Below, in pieces: positions 41,652 through 49,530 of a stretch of DNA of 64,000 nt. The notes below the pieces were generated by a model that had not been told where the DNA came from, ran no database searches, and was given only the letters and a program-made list of their open reading frames with translations. Made by a program: the position numbers and the translations under genes. Origin of the DNA: CAZVCG01 sp964626265 (GTDB lineage: Bacteria; Pseudomonadota; Alphaproteobacteria; UBA9219); contig CAZVCG010000004.1 of the NCBI GenBank assembly GCA_964626265.1, positions 7,114 to 71,113 of the forward strand. The letters are read 5' to 3'. Every line of letters starts with the position of its first letter. Position 1 is the stretch's first letter.

Positions 41652-42770
41652 ATGGCTGCCTATATCATCCGACGCTTACTCCTCATGATCCCGACGTTGT
41701 TCGGGATTATGGTGTTGAACTTTTTAATCGTTCAGGCCGCCCCCGGCGGTCCGATCGAGCAGATCGTGGCGCGTCTGCAAGGCACGGCGGTTGAAGCCAC
41801 AGCCCGCGTTTCAGGCAGCGCAGGCGGCGAAGCCGCCGCGCCCGGACAGCATATGCGCGAAAACAATGCCAGCGCTACGGCCTCTTCTCGCTATCGCGGC
41901 GCGCAAGGCGTCGATCCTGAACTGATCAAGGAACTGGAAAAGCAATTCGGGTTCGACCAGCCGTTGCACGTGCGCTTTTTCAAGATGATCGGCAATTATC
42001 TGCGCTTCGACTTCGGCAAATCCTATTTCCGAGATCAAAAGGTCTTGGACCTTGTCATCAGCAAGATGCCAGTGTCGATGTCGCTGGGAATATGGACCAC
42101 GTTGATCATCTATCTTGTTTCCATACCGCTCGGCATCCGCAAGGCCGTCAAGGACGGCAGCAAGTTCGACATCTGGACAAGCGCGGCGATTATCGCGGGC
42201 TATGCCATCCCCAGTTTTCTGTTTGCCGTTTTATTGATCGTCTTATTCGCGGGCGGAAGGTACCTCGAATGGTTTCCGTTGCGTGGACTGACATCGGACA
42301 ATTGGGACGCGCTTAGCTGGCCTGCGCGAATAGCGGATTACTTCTGGCATATCACATTGCCTATCACGGCCATGGTCATAGGCGGGTTCGCCAGCCTGAC
42401 GATGCTCACGAAGAACTCGTTCCTTGACGAAATCAACAAGCAATACGTTTTGACGGCGCGGGCAAAGGGGCTTTCCGAAAACCGCGTGCTTTACGGGCAT
42501 GTGTTCCGCAACGCTATGCTTTTGGTGATTGCCGGATTCCCCAGCGCATTTATTGCCATTCTCTTTACTGGATCGTTATTGATAGAGGTTATTTTTTCGC
42601 TCGACGGGATGGGTCTTTTGGGTTTTGAGGCCGCGATAAACCGCGACTACCCCGTCATGTTCGGCACGCTGTATTTCTTTACGTTGTTAGGGTTAATTTT
42701 GAACCTTATCGGTGATTTAATGTATGTCGCCGTCGATCCGCGCATAGATTTCGAGACGCGCAGCACATGA
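41652..42770 (+). CDS. yejB: YejB-like oligopeptide/microcin C ABC permease
   Basis: The start at 41652 (MAAYIIRRLLLMIPTLFGIM) is the family start; in-frame ATGs from 41574 add 26 residues that would overlap ubiA. The 372-residue permease has an N-terminal helix, a periplasmic loop with a variable Ala/Gly-rich segment, and five more helices with the EAA-type loop around YVLTARAKGLSENRVLYGHVFRNA. It partners YejE and YejF. Known substrates are short peptides and microcin C. yejA (binding protein) is not adjacent. Confidence 0.9.
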   Translation: MAAYIIRRLLLMIPTLFGIMVLNFLIVQAAPGGPIEQIVARLQGTAVEATARVSGSAGGEAAAPGQHMRENNASATASSRYRGAQGVDPELIKELEKQFGFDQPLHVRFFKMIGNYLRFDFGKSYFRDQKVLDLVISKMPVSMSLGIWTTLIIYLVSIPLGIRKAVKDGSKFDIWTSAAIIAGYAIPSFLFAVLLIVLFAGGRYLEWFPLRGLTSDNWDALSWPARIADYFWHITLPITAMVIGGFASLTMLTKNSFLDEINKQYVLTARAKGLSENRVLYGHVFRNAMLLVIAGFPSAFIAILFTGSLLIEVIFSLDGMGLLGFEAAINRDYPVMFGTLYFFTLLGLILNLIGDLMYVAVDPRIDFETRST

Positions 42771-43819
42771 AACTATCCCCGTCAACATGGTCTCCTATCG
42801 CTCAGCGCCGCTGGAACAATTTCCGGGCGAATAAACGCGGGTTTTGGTCGTTTTGGATTTTCCTTTTCCTTTTCTTTCTTACGTTGGGGGCGGAGTTCGT
42901 CGCGAACGACAAGCCGCTTATCATTCACGTCGATCAAAGATATTACTTTCCAATTTTCAAATCCTATCCCGAAACGGCTTTCGGCGGCGATTTTGAAACC
43001 GAAACGCGTTACCGCGATCCGTTCGTTAAAAAGCTGATCGAGGATAAAGGCGGGTGGATGGTTTGGCCGCTTATCCCCTATTCCTACAACACGATCAATT
43101 ACGAATTACAGCAACCAGCGCCTTCGCCGCCTTCATCCGAAAACTGGTTCGGCACGGACGATCAGGGCCGCGACGTTCTGGCGCGGATGATCTACGGCTA
43201 TCGTATTTCCATCCTCTTCGGCCTTACGCTTACGCTATTTTCGTCGCTTATCGGCATTTCCGCTGGCGCGGCGCAAGGCTATTTCGGCGGAAAGACCGAC
43301 CTGTTTTTGCAGCGTTTCATCGAAATCTGGCATGGAATGCCGGTGCTTTATCTGCTCATCATCATGGCGTCTCTCGTTCAGCCGAACTTTTGGTGGCTGC
43401 TGTGCCTGATGCTTTTGTTTTCATGGATGGAGCTTGTGAACGTCGTCCGCGCAGAGTTTCTGCGCGCGCGCAATCTGGATTTCGTCCGTGCAGCGAAAGC
43501 GTTGGGCGCGAAAGACGGCCTTATCATCTTTAAGCATGTCCTGCCCAACGCAATGGTGGCGACGATTACGTTTTTACCGTTTGTCACTAAGGCTTCCATC
43601 ACGACGCTGACAGCTCTGGATTTTCTAGGATTCGGATTGCCCCCGGGGTCGCCTTCGCTTGGCGAGTTGCTCAATCAAGGTAAAAACAACCTTCATGCGC
43701 CTTGGCTGGGCATAAGTGCGTTCGCCGTACTTGCGGTGATGTTAACCCTTTTGATCTTTATGGGCGAAGCCGTACGCGACGCGTTCGACGCACGGAAAGT
43801 GTTCGGGAAGCGGCAATGA
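42767..43819 (+). CDS. yejE: YejE-like ABC permease
   Basis: The 350-residue protein starts within the yejB stop (ATGA overlap). It has an N-terminal helix (about 23-43), a long periplasmic segment (WFGTDDQGRDVLARMIYGYR) and a five-helix core with the loop FVRAAKALGAKDGLIIFKHVLPNA. This is typical of the second permease of peptide-type ABC transporters, YejE subclass. It overlaps yejF by 4 bp. Confidence 0.92.
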   Translation: MKLSPSTWSPIAQRRWNNFRANKRGFWSFWIFLFLFFLTLGAEFVANDKPLIIHVDQRYYFPIFKSYPETAFGGDFETETRYRDPFVKKLIEDKGGWMVWPLIPYSYNTINYELQQPAPSPPSSENWFGTDDQGRDVLARMIYGYRISILFGLTLTLFSSLIGISAGAAQGYFGGKTDLFLQRFIEIWHGMPVLYLLIIMASLVQPNFWWLLCLMLLFSWMELVNVVRAEFLRARNLDFVRAAKALGAKDGLIIFKHVLPNAMVATITFLPFVTKASITTLTALDFLGFGLPPGSPSLGELLNQGKNNLHAPWLGISAFAVLAVMLTLLIFMGEAVRDAFDARKVFGKRQ

Positions 43820-45534
43820 CCCTACTCACCGTCGACAACCTGAGCGTGACGTTCGGACAAGGAAGCCAAGCCGTTCAGGCCGTGCGCAACATCAGCTTTT
43901 CGATGCAGCGCGGGGAAACGATGGCTTTGGTTGGCGAGTCCGGCTCCGGTAAATCGGTGACGGCGTTGTCGATCCTGCAACTCCTGCCCTACCCGCACGC
44001 GTGGCATCCCTCGGGGGCAATAACGTTTGATGAAAAGCTTCTCTTCAACGCTGACATGCCTAACGTGTCATTCCCGCGAAAGCGGGAATCAAGGGCGAGC
44101 GATAGCGAGCATGTGAGTCCACAAGAATTGACTCATATGGCCCGCCGACGCGGGCCACTGGATTCCCGCTTTCGCGGGAATGACATAGTAAATATAGAAA
44201 CCATCCGCGGGAACAGGATTGCGATGATCTTTCAGGAGCCGATGACGTCGCTTAACCCGCTTCACACGATCGAAAAACAGATCAACGAAGTCTTGTTCCT
44301 GCACAAGAACATGAATAAGGAACAGGCGCGAGCGCGGACGCTGGAGCTGCTTAAGCTTGTGGCTTTGCCAGACGCCGAAAAACGCCTGACAGCCTATCCT
44401 CATGAACTTTCTGGCGGCCAACGCCAACGCGTGATGATCGCGATGGCCTTGGCGAACGATCCGGACTTGCTCATCGCCGACGAGCCGACGACGGCGCTCG
44501 ACGTGACGATACAGGCCCAAATTCTCGCTTTGCTGAAAGACCTTCAAAAGAAGCTTGGGATGGCGTTACTGCTCATTACGCATGACCTCGGCATTGTGCG
44601 TCATATGGCCGACAAGGTTTGCGTTATGCAACATGGCGAAATTGTCGAGCAAGGCGATGCAAATGAAGTATTCACACGACCGCGTCATCCCTACACGCAA
44701 ATGCTATTGGCGGCGGAACCAAAGGGCCAAGCGTTGCCTGTTGACGCCGATGCTCCGGAAGTTTTCAGCGGCACGAATGTCAAAGTCCACTTTCCGATCA
44801 AGAAGGGCGTGTTGCGTAAGACGGTCGATTTTGTCCGCGCCGTGGACGGCGTTACGCTTAAGGTCCGGGCCGGAGAAACTGTCGGCGTGGTGGGCGAGTC
44901 AGGCTCCGGCAAAACGACGTTAGGGCTGGCGTTGTTGCGGTTGACGTCTTCGCAAGGCGCACTGGTTTTTTCGGGGCAGAATATCTCCGCATTGAATAAC
45001 GCGGACGTAAGACCGCTGCGCAAATCCATGCAAATGGTGTTTCAAGACCCCTATGGCAGCCTTAGTCCACGCATGACCATCGGCGACATTGTAGCCGAAG
45101 GCCTGGATATACATAAACTTTATCAGTCAGCTACGGATCGAGCTCAACGCATAGAAAATGCGTTGCAGGAAGTGGGGCTCGATTCCTCCATGCGCGACAG
45201 ATATCCGCACGAGTTTTCCGGCGGCCAGCGCCAACGCATCGCCATCGCGCGCGCGATGATTTTGAATCCCAAGTTTGTAGTGCTGGACGAACCGACTTCC
45301 GCGCTCGATATGTCGGTGCAAGCGCAAATCGTGGACTTGCTGCGCGACCTGCAACAACGGCACGGCCTCGCCTATCTCTTCATCAGCCACGATTTGCGCG
45401 TGGTGAAGGCATTGTCGAACCACATCATCGTGATGAAAGCGGGCAAGGTCGTCGAACAGGGGCCTGCGAACGATGTGTTCACCTCGCCCAAGGAAGAGTA
45501 TACGCAGACGTTGCTGAAAGCAGCGCTTAGTTAG
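43816..45534 (+). CDS. yejF: YejF-like double ABC ATPase carrying an in-frame repeat insertion
   Basis: The start at 43816 overlaps the yejE stop (ATGA). The 572-residue protein has two nucleotide-binding domains. The first shows Walker A GESGSGKSV, Q-loop IFQEPMTSL, signature ELSGGQRQR and Walker B LLIADEP. The second shows GESGSGKTT, VFQDPYGS, EFSGGQRQR and FVVLDEP. Residues about 84-124 of the first domain (VSFPRKRESRASDSE to LDSRFRGNDIVN) are encoded by a palindromic repeat inserted between a beta strand and the Q-loop region; relatives lack this segment. Reading frame is kept and all catalytic motifs remain, so activity is probably retained. Confidence 0.92.
   Translation: MTLLTVDNLSVTFGQGSQAVQAVRNISFSMQRGETMALVGESGSGKSVTALSILQLLPYPHAWHPSGAITFDEKLLFNADMPNVSFPRKRESRASDSEHVSPQELTHMARRRGPLDSRFRGNDIVNIETIRGNRIAMIFQEPMTSLNPLHTIEKQINEVLFLHKNMNKEQARARTLELLKLVALPDAEKRLTAYPHELSGGQRQRVMIAMALANDPDLLIADEPTTALDVTIQAQILALLKDLQKKLGMALLLITHDLGIVRHMADKVCVMQHGEIVEQGDANEVFTRPRHPYTQMLLAAEPKGQALPVDADAPEVFSGTNVKVHFPIKKGVLRKTVDFVRAVDGVTLKVRAGETVGVVGESGSGKTTLGLALLRLTSSQGALVFSGQNISALNNADVRPLRKSMQMVFQDPYGSLSPRMTIGDIVAEGLDIHKLYQSATDRAQRIENALQEVGLDSSMRDRYPHEFSGGQRQRIAIARAMILNPKFVVLDEPTSALDMSVQAQIVDLLRDLQQRHGLAYLFISHDLRVVKALSNHIIVMKAGKVVEQGPANDVFTSPKEEYTQTLLKAALS
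44066..44185. repeat. Palindromic repeat element inside yejF (in frame)
   Basis: The 120-bp element has perfect 25-bp inverted ends (44066-44090 and 44161-44185). Each end is itself a hairpin with a 4-nt loop (TTCCCGC-GAAA-GCGGGAA). Inside, TGAGTC/GACTCA and GGCCCGC/GCGGGCC form two more hairpins, so the unit folds into a branched structure. Its length is a multiple of three and it contains no stop in the yejF frame. It shares its design with the intergenic copy at 20710-20842. Confidence 0.9.
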
Positions 45535-46279
45535 GCTTCCTGATTACCAAACGCTGATAGTACCCGCCGAAGAAGCTTTCGCGGTCGATGGGCAGACCCA
45601 GCCACTCCTTGGGCAGCCACGCCGTCATGTCGTGCCCCCAGATGTCAGGCGCGAAGGGTTCCAGAAACTTCAGGAACGGCAGATAGAAGTATTTAAGCGG
45701 ATGCCACCACTTGGGCTTGCCGAACTCGACGATCAACAACTGGCCGCCGGGCTTGAGCACGCGCCACGCTTCGGCGAATGAGTTGGCGCGAACGTCTTTT
45801 GGTTGCTCATGCGGCAGGAAAAACAGGATTACGCGGTCATAGCTTGTATCGGGGAGTTTCAGGTCTTCCGAGTTGCGCAGCATGATGCGCGCGGGTGAAT
45901 CCGTCCCAAGCTTACGGCGCAGGTTCTTGAGCTGTTCCGGCGAGACGTCGATAACGTCCAGCGTACCGCCCGAAGCGTTCACGCGTTGCATCAACGTGGG
46001 CGTAAAGCTGCCATAGCAGCAGGAGACTTGAAGCGTTCTGCCCGGCAGGTCATGCCCCAACGCCGCCAATCCTGCATCGCGGAGTTGCTTGTACCAGCCG
46101 ATGAGAATGAGATTGATGAGCCACTCACGCTCAAAAATGCGCATGGACCACGGCCGGACATACGCCCACCAGTAATACTTTTCCAGATAGTCGGGAATGG
46201 GGAGCAATTCCCCTTCGTAAGCAGGCTTGGCTGAAGAAGCGCCGATCGTCGCGGCGTAATCGGGCGGAGGAGCCGTCAT
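45527..46279 (-). CDS. rquA: Rhodoquinone biosynthesis protein RquA
   Basis: The 250-residue methyltransferase-fold protein matches RquA rather than UbiE or Coq5: LPDYLEKYYWWAYVRPWSMRIFEREWL near the N-terminus, LQVSCCYGSFTP in place of the usual DxGxGxG SAM loop, DVIDVSPEQLKNLRRKL, VILFFLPHEQPKDVR, and SFFGGYYQRLVIRK at the end. RquA converts ubiquinone to rhodoquinone, using SAM as amino donor, and supports anaerobic respiration with fumarate. It is convergent with yejF, overlapping by 8 bp, and lies 4 kb from ubiA. Identity is from family memory, mainly the YYWWAY and CCYGSFTP regions. Confidence 0.85.
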   Translation of the reverse strand: MTAPPPDYAATIGASSAKPAYEGELLPIPDYLEKYYWWAYVRPWSMRIFEREWLINLILIGWYKQLRDAGLAALGHDLPGRTLQVSCCYGSFTPTLMQRVNASGGTLDVIDVSPEQLKNLRRKLGTDSPARIMLRNSEDLKLPDTSYDRVILFFLPHEQPKDVRANSFAEAWRVLKPGGQLLIVEFGKPKWWHPLKYFYLPFLKFLEPFAPDIWGHDMTAWLPKEWLGLPIDRESFFGGYYQRLVIRKPN

Positions 46280-46299
46280 GGATCAACTACGCCCCTAGA

Positions 46300-46476
46300 T
46301 TACGACTTCTTGCTTTCCTTGATCTTGCCTTCCTTGAAGGTAACGTGCTTGCGCACGCGCGGATCGTACTTTTTCAATTCGAGCTTGGTCGTGTTCTTGG
46401 GATTCTTTTTCGTGACGTAAAATACGCCGGTGCCAGCCGAGCTGACGAGCTTAATATCGTTTTTGGCCTTTGCCAT
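46300..46476 (-). CDS. rpmG: 50S ribosomal protein L33
   Basis: Start 46476 gives 58 residues, MAKAKNDIKLVSSAGTGVFY and then TKKNPKNTTKLELKKYDPRVRKHVTFKEGKIK, a zinc-free (C-) L33 form without cysteines. The frame upstream to 46593 is not part of the family. It sits 20 bp from the rquA start on the same strand and could be co-transcribed. Confidence 0.95.
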   Translation of the reverse strand: MAKAKNDIKLVSSAGTGVFYVTKKNPKNTTKLELKKYDPRVRKHVTFKEGKIKESKKS

Positions 46477-46677
46477 GATCGTAACCACCTGAATGTTATG
46501 GCCCAATGGATAAGTCCCCCTGAATGGGCACCGTCCCGAGGCCGAAATGGGCTGCAAGCGCGGCAATGTCACGGAAGAGCGCCTTTTTGTCAAGTTTTCT
46601 TCCCAATCCGGCTATAATAGACATTAAGCCCCGAATGGGTTAATCGGAAAAGATCAACATGCATAAAGGTTAACATC

Positions 46678-48501
46678 GTGAATCTGCGGCAAATTCTCCT
46701 CCGTGTACTGGCCGGTATCGGCGCTTTGGCCATCCTCGTCTCTTTGTTGGGAAGCTATGCATTTTACCGCTGGCTGAATGCGCCCGTTACGGTTCCCGAT
46801 GCCCCGGCCAACATGGTTCTGGAACTGGATTTCACGAAACCAGTCGTTGAGCAAACAAAAGGCTTTTCGTTGGCTCTTGGTTCGTTGTTACAGGCAAAGG
46901 AAGAAACGCCGCTTATGGACATCGTGCGCGCGCTCGACCGCGGGAAAGACGATCCGCACGTTAAAGGCGTCGTCGCAAGAATGGGATCTGAAGTCCCCAG
47001 CCTCGTTCACGTTCAGGAAATCCGCTCTGCCATGGAGAGATTCCGCCAAAGCGGCAAGTTCTCCTACATTTTCGCAGTGAGTTATGGAAGTTTCGGGCAA
47101 GGCAATCGGGCCTATTATCTCGCCAGCGCATTCGAGAATATTTGGCTTCAGCCCGTCGGCACGGTCGGCCTCACAGGATTGGGCGTCGAAACGCCCTTCG
47201 CCAAAACCGCGCTCAACAACATCGGCGTGACCGCGGATTTTATGCGCCGCGAGGAATATAAGTCAGTTATGGAAAACGTGACGCGCGACGATTTCTCGCC
47301 GTTCGTGCGCGACAATATGGAAAACTTGCTCAAGAACCTTAGCGAGCAACTCGTGGCGGGCATCGCCGAGAGCCGCAAGCTTGCTCCTGCTAAAGTCCGC
47401 GAATGGATGATGCGCGGTCCTTTCACAGCCAGCGAGGCCTTGCGCGAAGGAATAGTGACGAATATCGGTTATGCCAACGAAATGCTTGAAGTCGCGAAAG
47501 TGATGGGTACCGCTCCTGCCAAAAACAAACCTCTCGTGTCGCCTGTGCGCGTAGATCCTTCTCAATACCTCGCCTTTGCCTATAAAACGCCTGAACCCAA
47601 AGCTAAAGTCGCCTTGATCAACGGGACGGGCCTTATCACTGACGCTCCTTCCGGGCCATCAAGTTTCTCCGAAGACCAAGTCATCGACACGGATAAAATC
47701 GTGCAAGCGTTCAGCCAAGCCGCGAGTGATGACGATATCGATGCAATCCTCTTTCGCGTAAACAGCCCCGGCGGCTCGCCCGACGCTTCGGAAACCATCC
47801 GCCATGCCATCGTTAAAGCCAAGAAAGCGAACAAGCCCGTTTTCGTTTCCATGGGAGACGTCGCGGCTTCCGGCGGTTACTGGATCGTCATGAACGCCGA
47901 TCACATCGTCGCTCAGCCCGGCACGATCACCGGCTCAATCGGCGTTGTAGCCGGCAAGTTTGTCATCGACGGCCTGTCACAAAAAGTCGGGGTCAAGTGG
48001 GACAGTCTTTCGACGAACGCCAACGCTCTTATGTGGTCGCCGTTGCATCCCTTTACCGAACGCGAACGTGAACGCATGAACGCGCTTCTTGACGATACAT
48101 ATACGACGTTCGTGAAAAACGTCGCGGAGGCGCGTAAAATTCCCATGAAAAAGATGCCTGACATCGCCAAAGGCCGCGTATGGACGGGACACCAGGCTAT
48201 CAACGTTGGGCTGGTCGATGAGCTTGGCGGAATGCATACGGCCATAGCCGCCATTAAAAAGCGGCTTAAACTGGAACCTACCGACCTTATCCAGCTTAAG
48301 CTTTTTCCTCCGCCGGAAACGCCCGCCACGCTGTTGATAAAGATTCTGCGTAACCTTGGTGTGGAAGCCGCCCTGTTGGGCAAAGGCCTTGGCATTTTAC
48401 AGCAAACGCGCGAGGTTCTTGGGCCGCTTTGGAATAGCGTGGAATCGCACGGCGCGGTCGCAACACGACTGCCCGCCCATTACATGAGGGTTGTTAAATA
48501 A
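46678..48501 (+). CDS. sppA: Signal peptide peptidase SppA, 67-kDa type
   Basis: The 607-residue protein (GTG start) has one N-terminal membrane helix (about 9-31) and two tandem S49 domains, the E. coli-type long form. The catalytic Lys195 lies in REEYKSVMEN of the first domain and Ser398 in GDVAASGGYWI of the second; VNSPGGSPDASE forms the oxyanion region. It degrades cleaved signal peptides in the membrane. AAAGG precedes the start codon. Confidence 0.95.
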   Translation: MNLRQILLRVLAGIGALAILVSLLGSYAFYRWLNAPVTVPDAPANMVLELDFTKPVVEQTKGFSLALGSLLQAKEETPLMDIVRALDRGKDDPHVKGVVARMGSEVPSLVHVQEIRSAMERFRQSGKFSYIFAVSYGSFGQGNRAYYLASAFENIWLQPVGTVGLTGLGVETPFAKTALNNIGVTADFMRREEYKSVMENVTRDDFSPFVRDNMENLLKNLSEQLVAGIAESRKLAPAKVREWMMRGPFTASEALREGIVTNIGYANEMLEVAKVMGTAPAKNKPLVSPVRVDPSQYLAFAYKTPEPKAKVALINGTGLITDAPSGPSSFSEDQVIDTDKIVQAFSQAASDDDIDAILFRVNSPGGSPDASETIRHAIVKAKKANKPVFVSMGDVAASGGYWIVMNADHIVAQPGTITGSIGVVAGKFVIDGLSQKVGVKWDSLSTNANALMWSPLHPFTERERERMNALLDDTYTTFVKNVAEARKIPMKKMPDIAKGRVWTGHQAINVGLVDELGGMHTAIAAIKKRLKLEPTDLIQLKLFPPPETPATLLIKILRNLGVEAALLGKGLGILQQTREVLGPLWNSVESHGAVATRLPAHYMRVVK

Positions 48502-48520
48502 TGTAAATCCTTAGTTCTTT

Positions 48521-48847
48521 CTAAGGGTTATTAATGCACATGCAGGCATCGTGTTCCTTGCAGGGGCACGTGACCGTCGTCGTCTTTTGGGGATCGATGC
48601 ATTTTACGTATTTGAATGTTCTAGCGCCATCACTCACAGTAAATTGTCTGATCACAAGGCCTTTTGCGCATGACAACATTATGCCTGTGGAAGTCAGCGA
48701 GCAGGATACGTTGTTGTCCCAGCGTGTGCCCAATTCATTACTGCCGCTTTGGCACGATACCGGAACCTGTTGCGGAGCGGCCATGGCAGGCATCGACGTA
48801 AAACAGATTACAAATAAAAAGGCGAAGAGTATGCTTGTGGAGCGCAT
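48521..48847 (-). CDS. Small exported cysteine-rich protein, unknown
   Basis: The start at 48847 is preferred over 48889 because TGAGG lies upstream and a signal peptide follows directly (MRSTSILFAFLFVICFTSMP, cleavage near AMA-AP). The 108-residue product has a mature part of about 85 residues with eight cysteines, including a C-terminal TCPCKEHDACMCINNP. Paired disulfides in the periplasm are likely. No family is recognised. Confidence 0.65.
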   Translation of the reverse strand: MRSTSILFAFLFVICFTSMPAMAAPQQVPVSCQSGSNELGTRWDNNVSCSLTSTGIMLSCAKGLVIRQFTVSDGARTFKYVKCIDPQKTTTVTCPCKEHDACMCINNP

Positions 48848-48933
48848 GTCGGACCTCAGGGTTAAAGAATTTAGCCTTCTATAACTCAAATTTCATACCA
48901 AACTGCCTAACAATCCGTTAATTTCTAAATTTG

Positions 48934-49488
48934 TCAATCCTCGAAATGCCTTTGGCTGGCCCGCCAATAGTCATAGCCGGTGATTACGGTAAACCCACCG
49001 GCTATCCACAGCATAATATCGCCGATCATTGTCGAGGGGATAGACTCCGGCGCATATCTCCCAACGATCAAAAAACCCAAGGCAAAAATTTGGACTACGG
49101 TTTTCCACTTGGCCAATTTGCTCACGGGCACGCTAATCCGTAGCCCTGCAAGGTATTCGCGCAACCCGGAAACGGCTACCTCGCGCAACAGGATGATCAC
49201 GGCAGGCAAAATGGACAGGCCGCTGATCTGCTCATTGAAGACAAGAAGCAATATTACAGAAGCGACCAAAAGCTTGTCGGCAATGGGATCGAGAAATTGT
49301 CCGATACGTGACACCTGATTGTCGCGCCGCGCCAGATAACCATCAAAAAAATCCGTTATGCCGGCAAGCGAATACAGGAACAATGCCGTCCATGCCGCCC
49401 AAGCATAAGGTATAACCAATAGTATAAGGATGGCCGGAATGGCAAGAATGCGGGAAACGGTAAGTTTGTTAGCGAGGGAACTGAACAT
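48934..49488 (-). CDS. pgsA: CDP-diacylglycerol-glycerol-3-phosphate 3-phosphatidyltransferase
   Basis: The product, 184 residues from ATG 49488 (an ATG at 49515 adds 9), has the CDP-alcohol phosphatidyltransferase motif DFFDGYLARRDNQVSRIGQF followed by LDPIADKL, and four to five membrane helices. It makes phosphatidylglycerol phosphate in the inner membrane. It lies 42 bp downstream of uvrC, an arrangement common in proteobacteria. Confidence 0.93.
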   Translation of the reverse strand: MFSSLANKLTVSRILAIPAILILLVIPYAWAAWTALFLYSLAGITDFFDGYLARRDNQVSRIGQFLDPIADKLLVASVILLLVFNEQISGLSILPAVIILLREVAVSGLREYLAGLRISVPVSKLAKWKTVVQIFALGFLIVGRYAPESIPSTMIGDIMLWIAGGFTVITGYDYWRASQRHFED

Positions 49489-49530
49489 CGTTACAAGCCG
49501 ATAGCTAAATGCCAAATATGTTAGGCTACC

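Noticed and set aside
44066..44185. CRISPR-like or IS-type insertion in yejF
   Set aside because: A single unit with inverted, not direct, repeats and no transposase; a palindromic non-autonomous repeat explains it.
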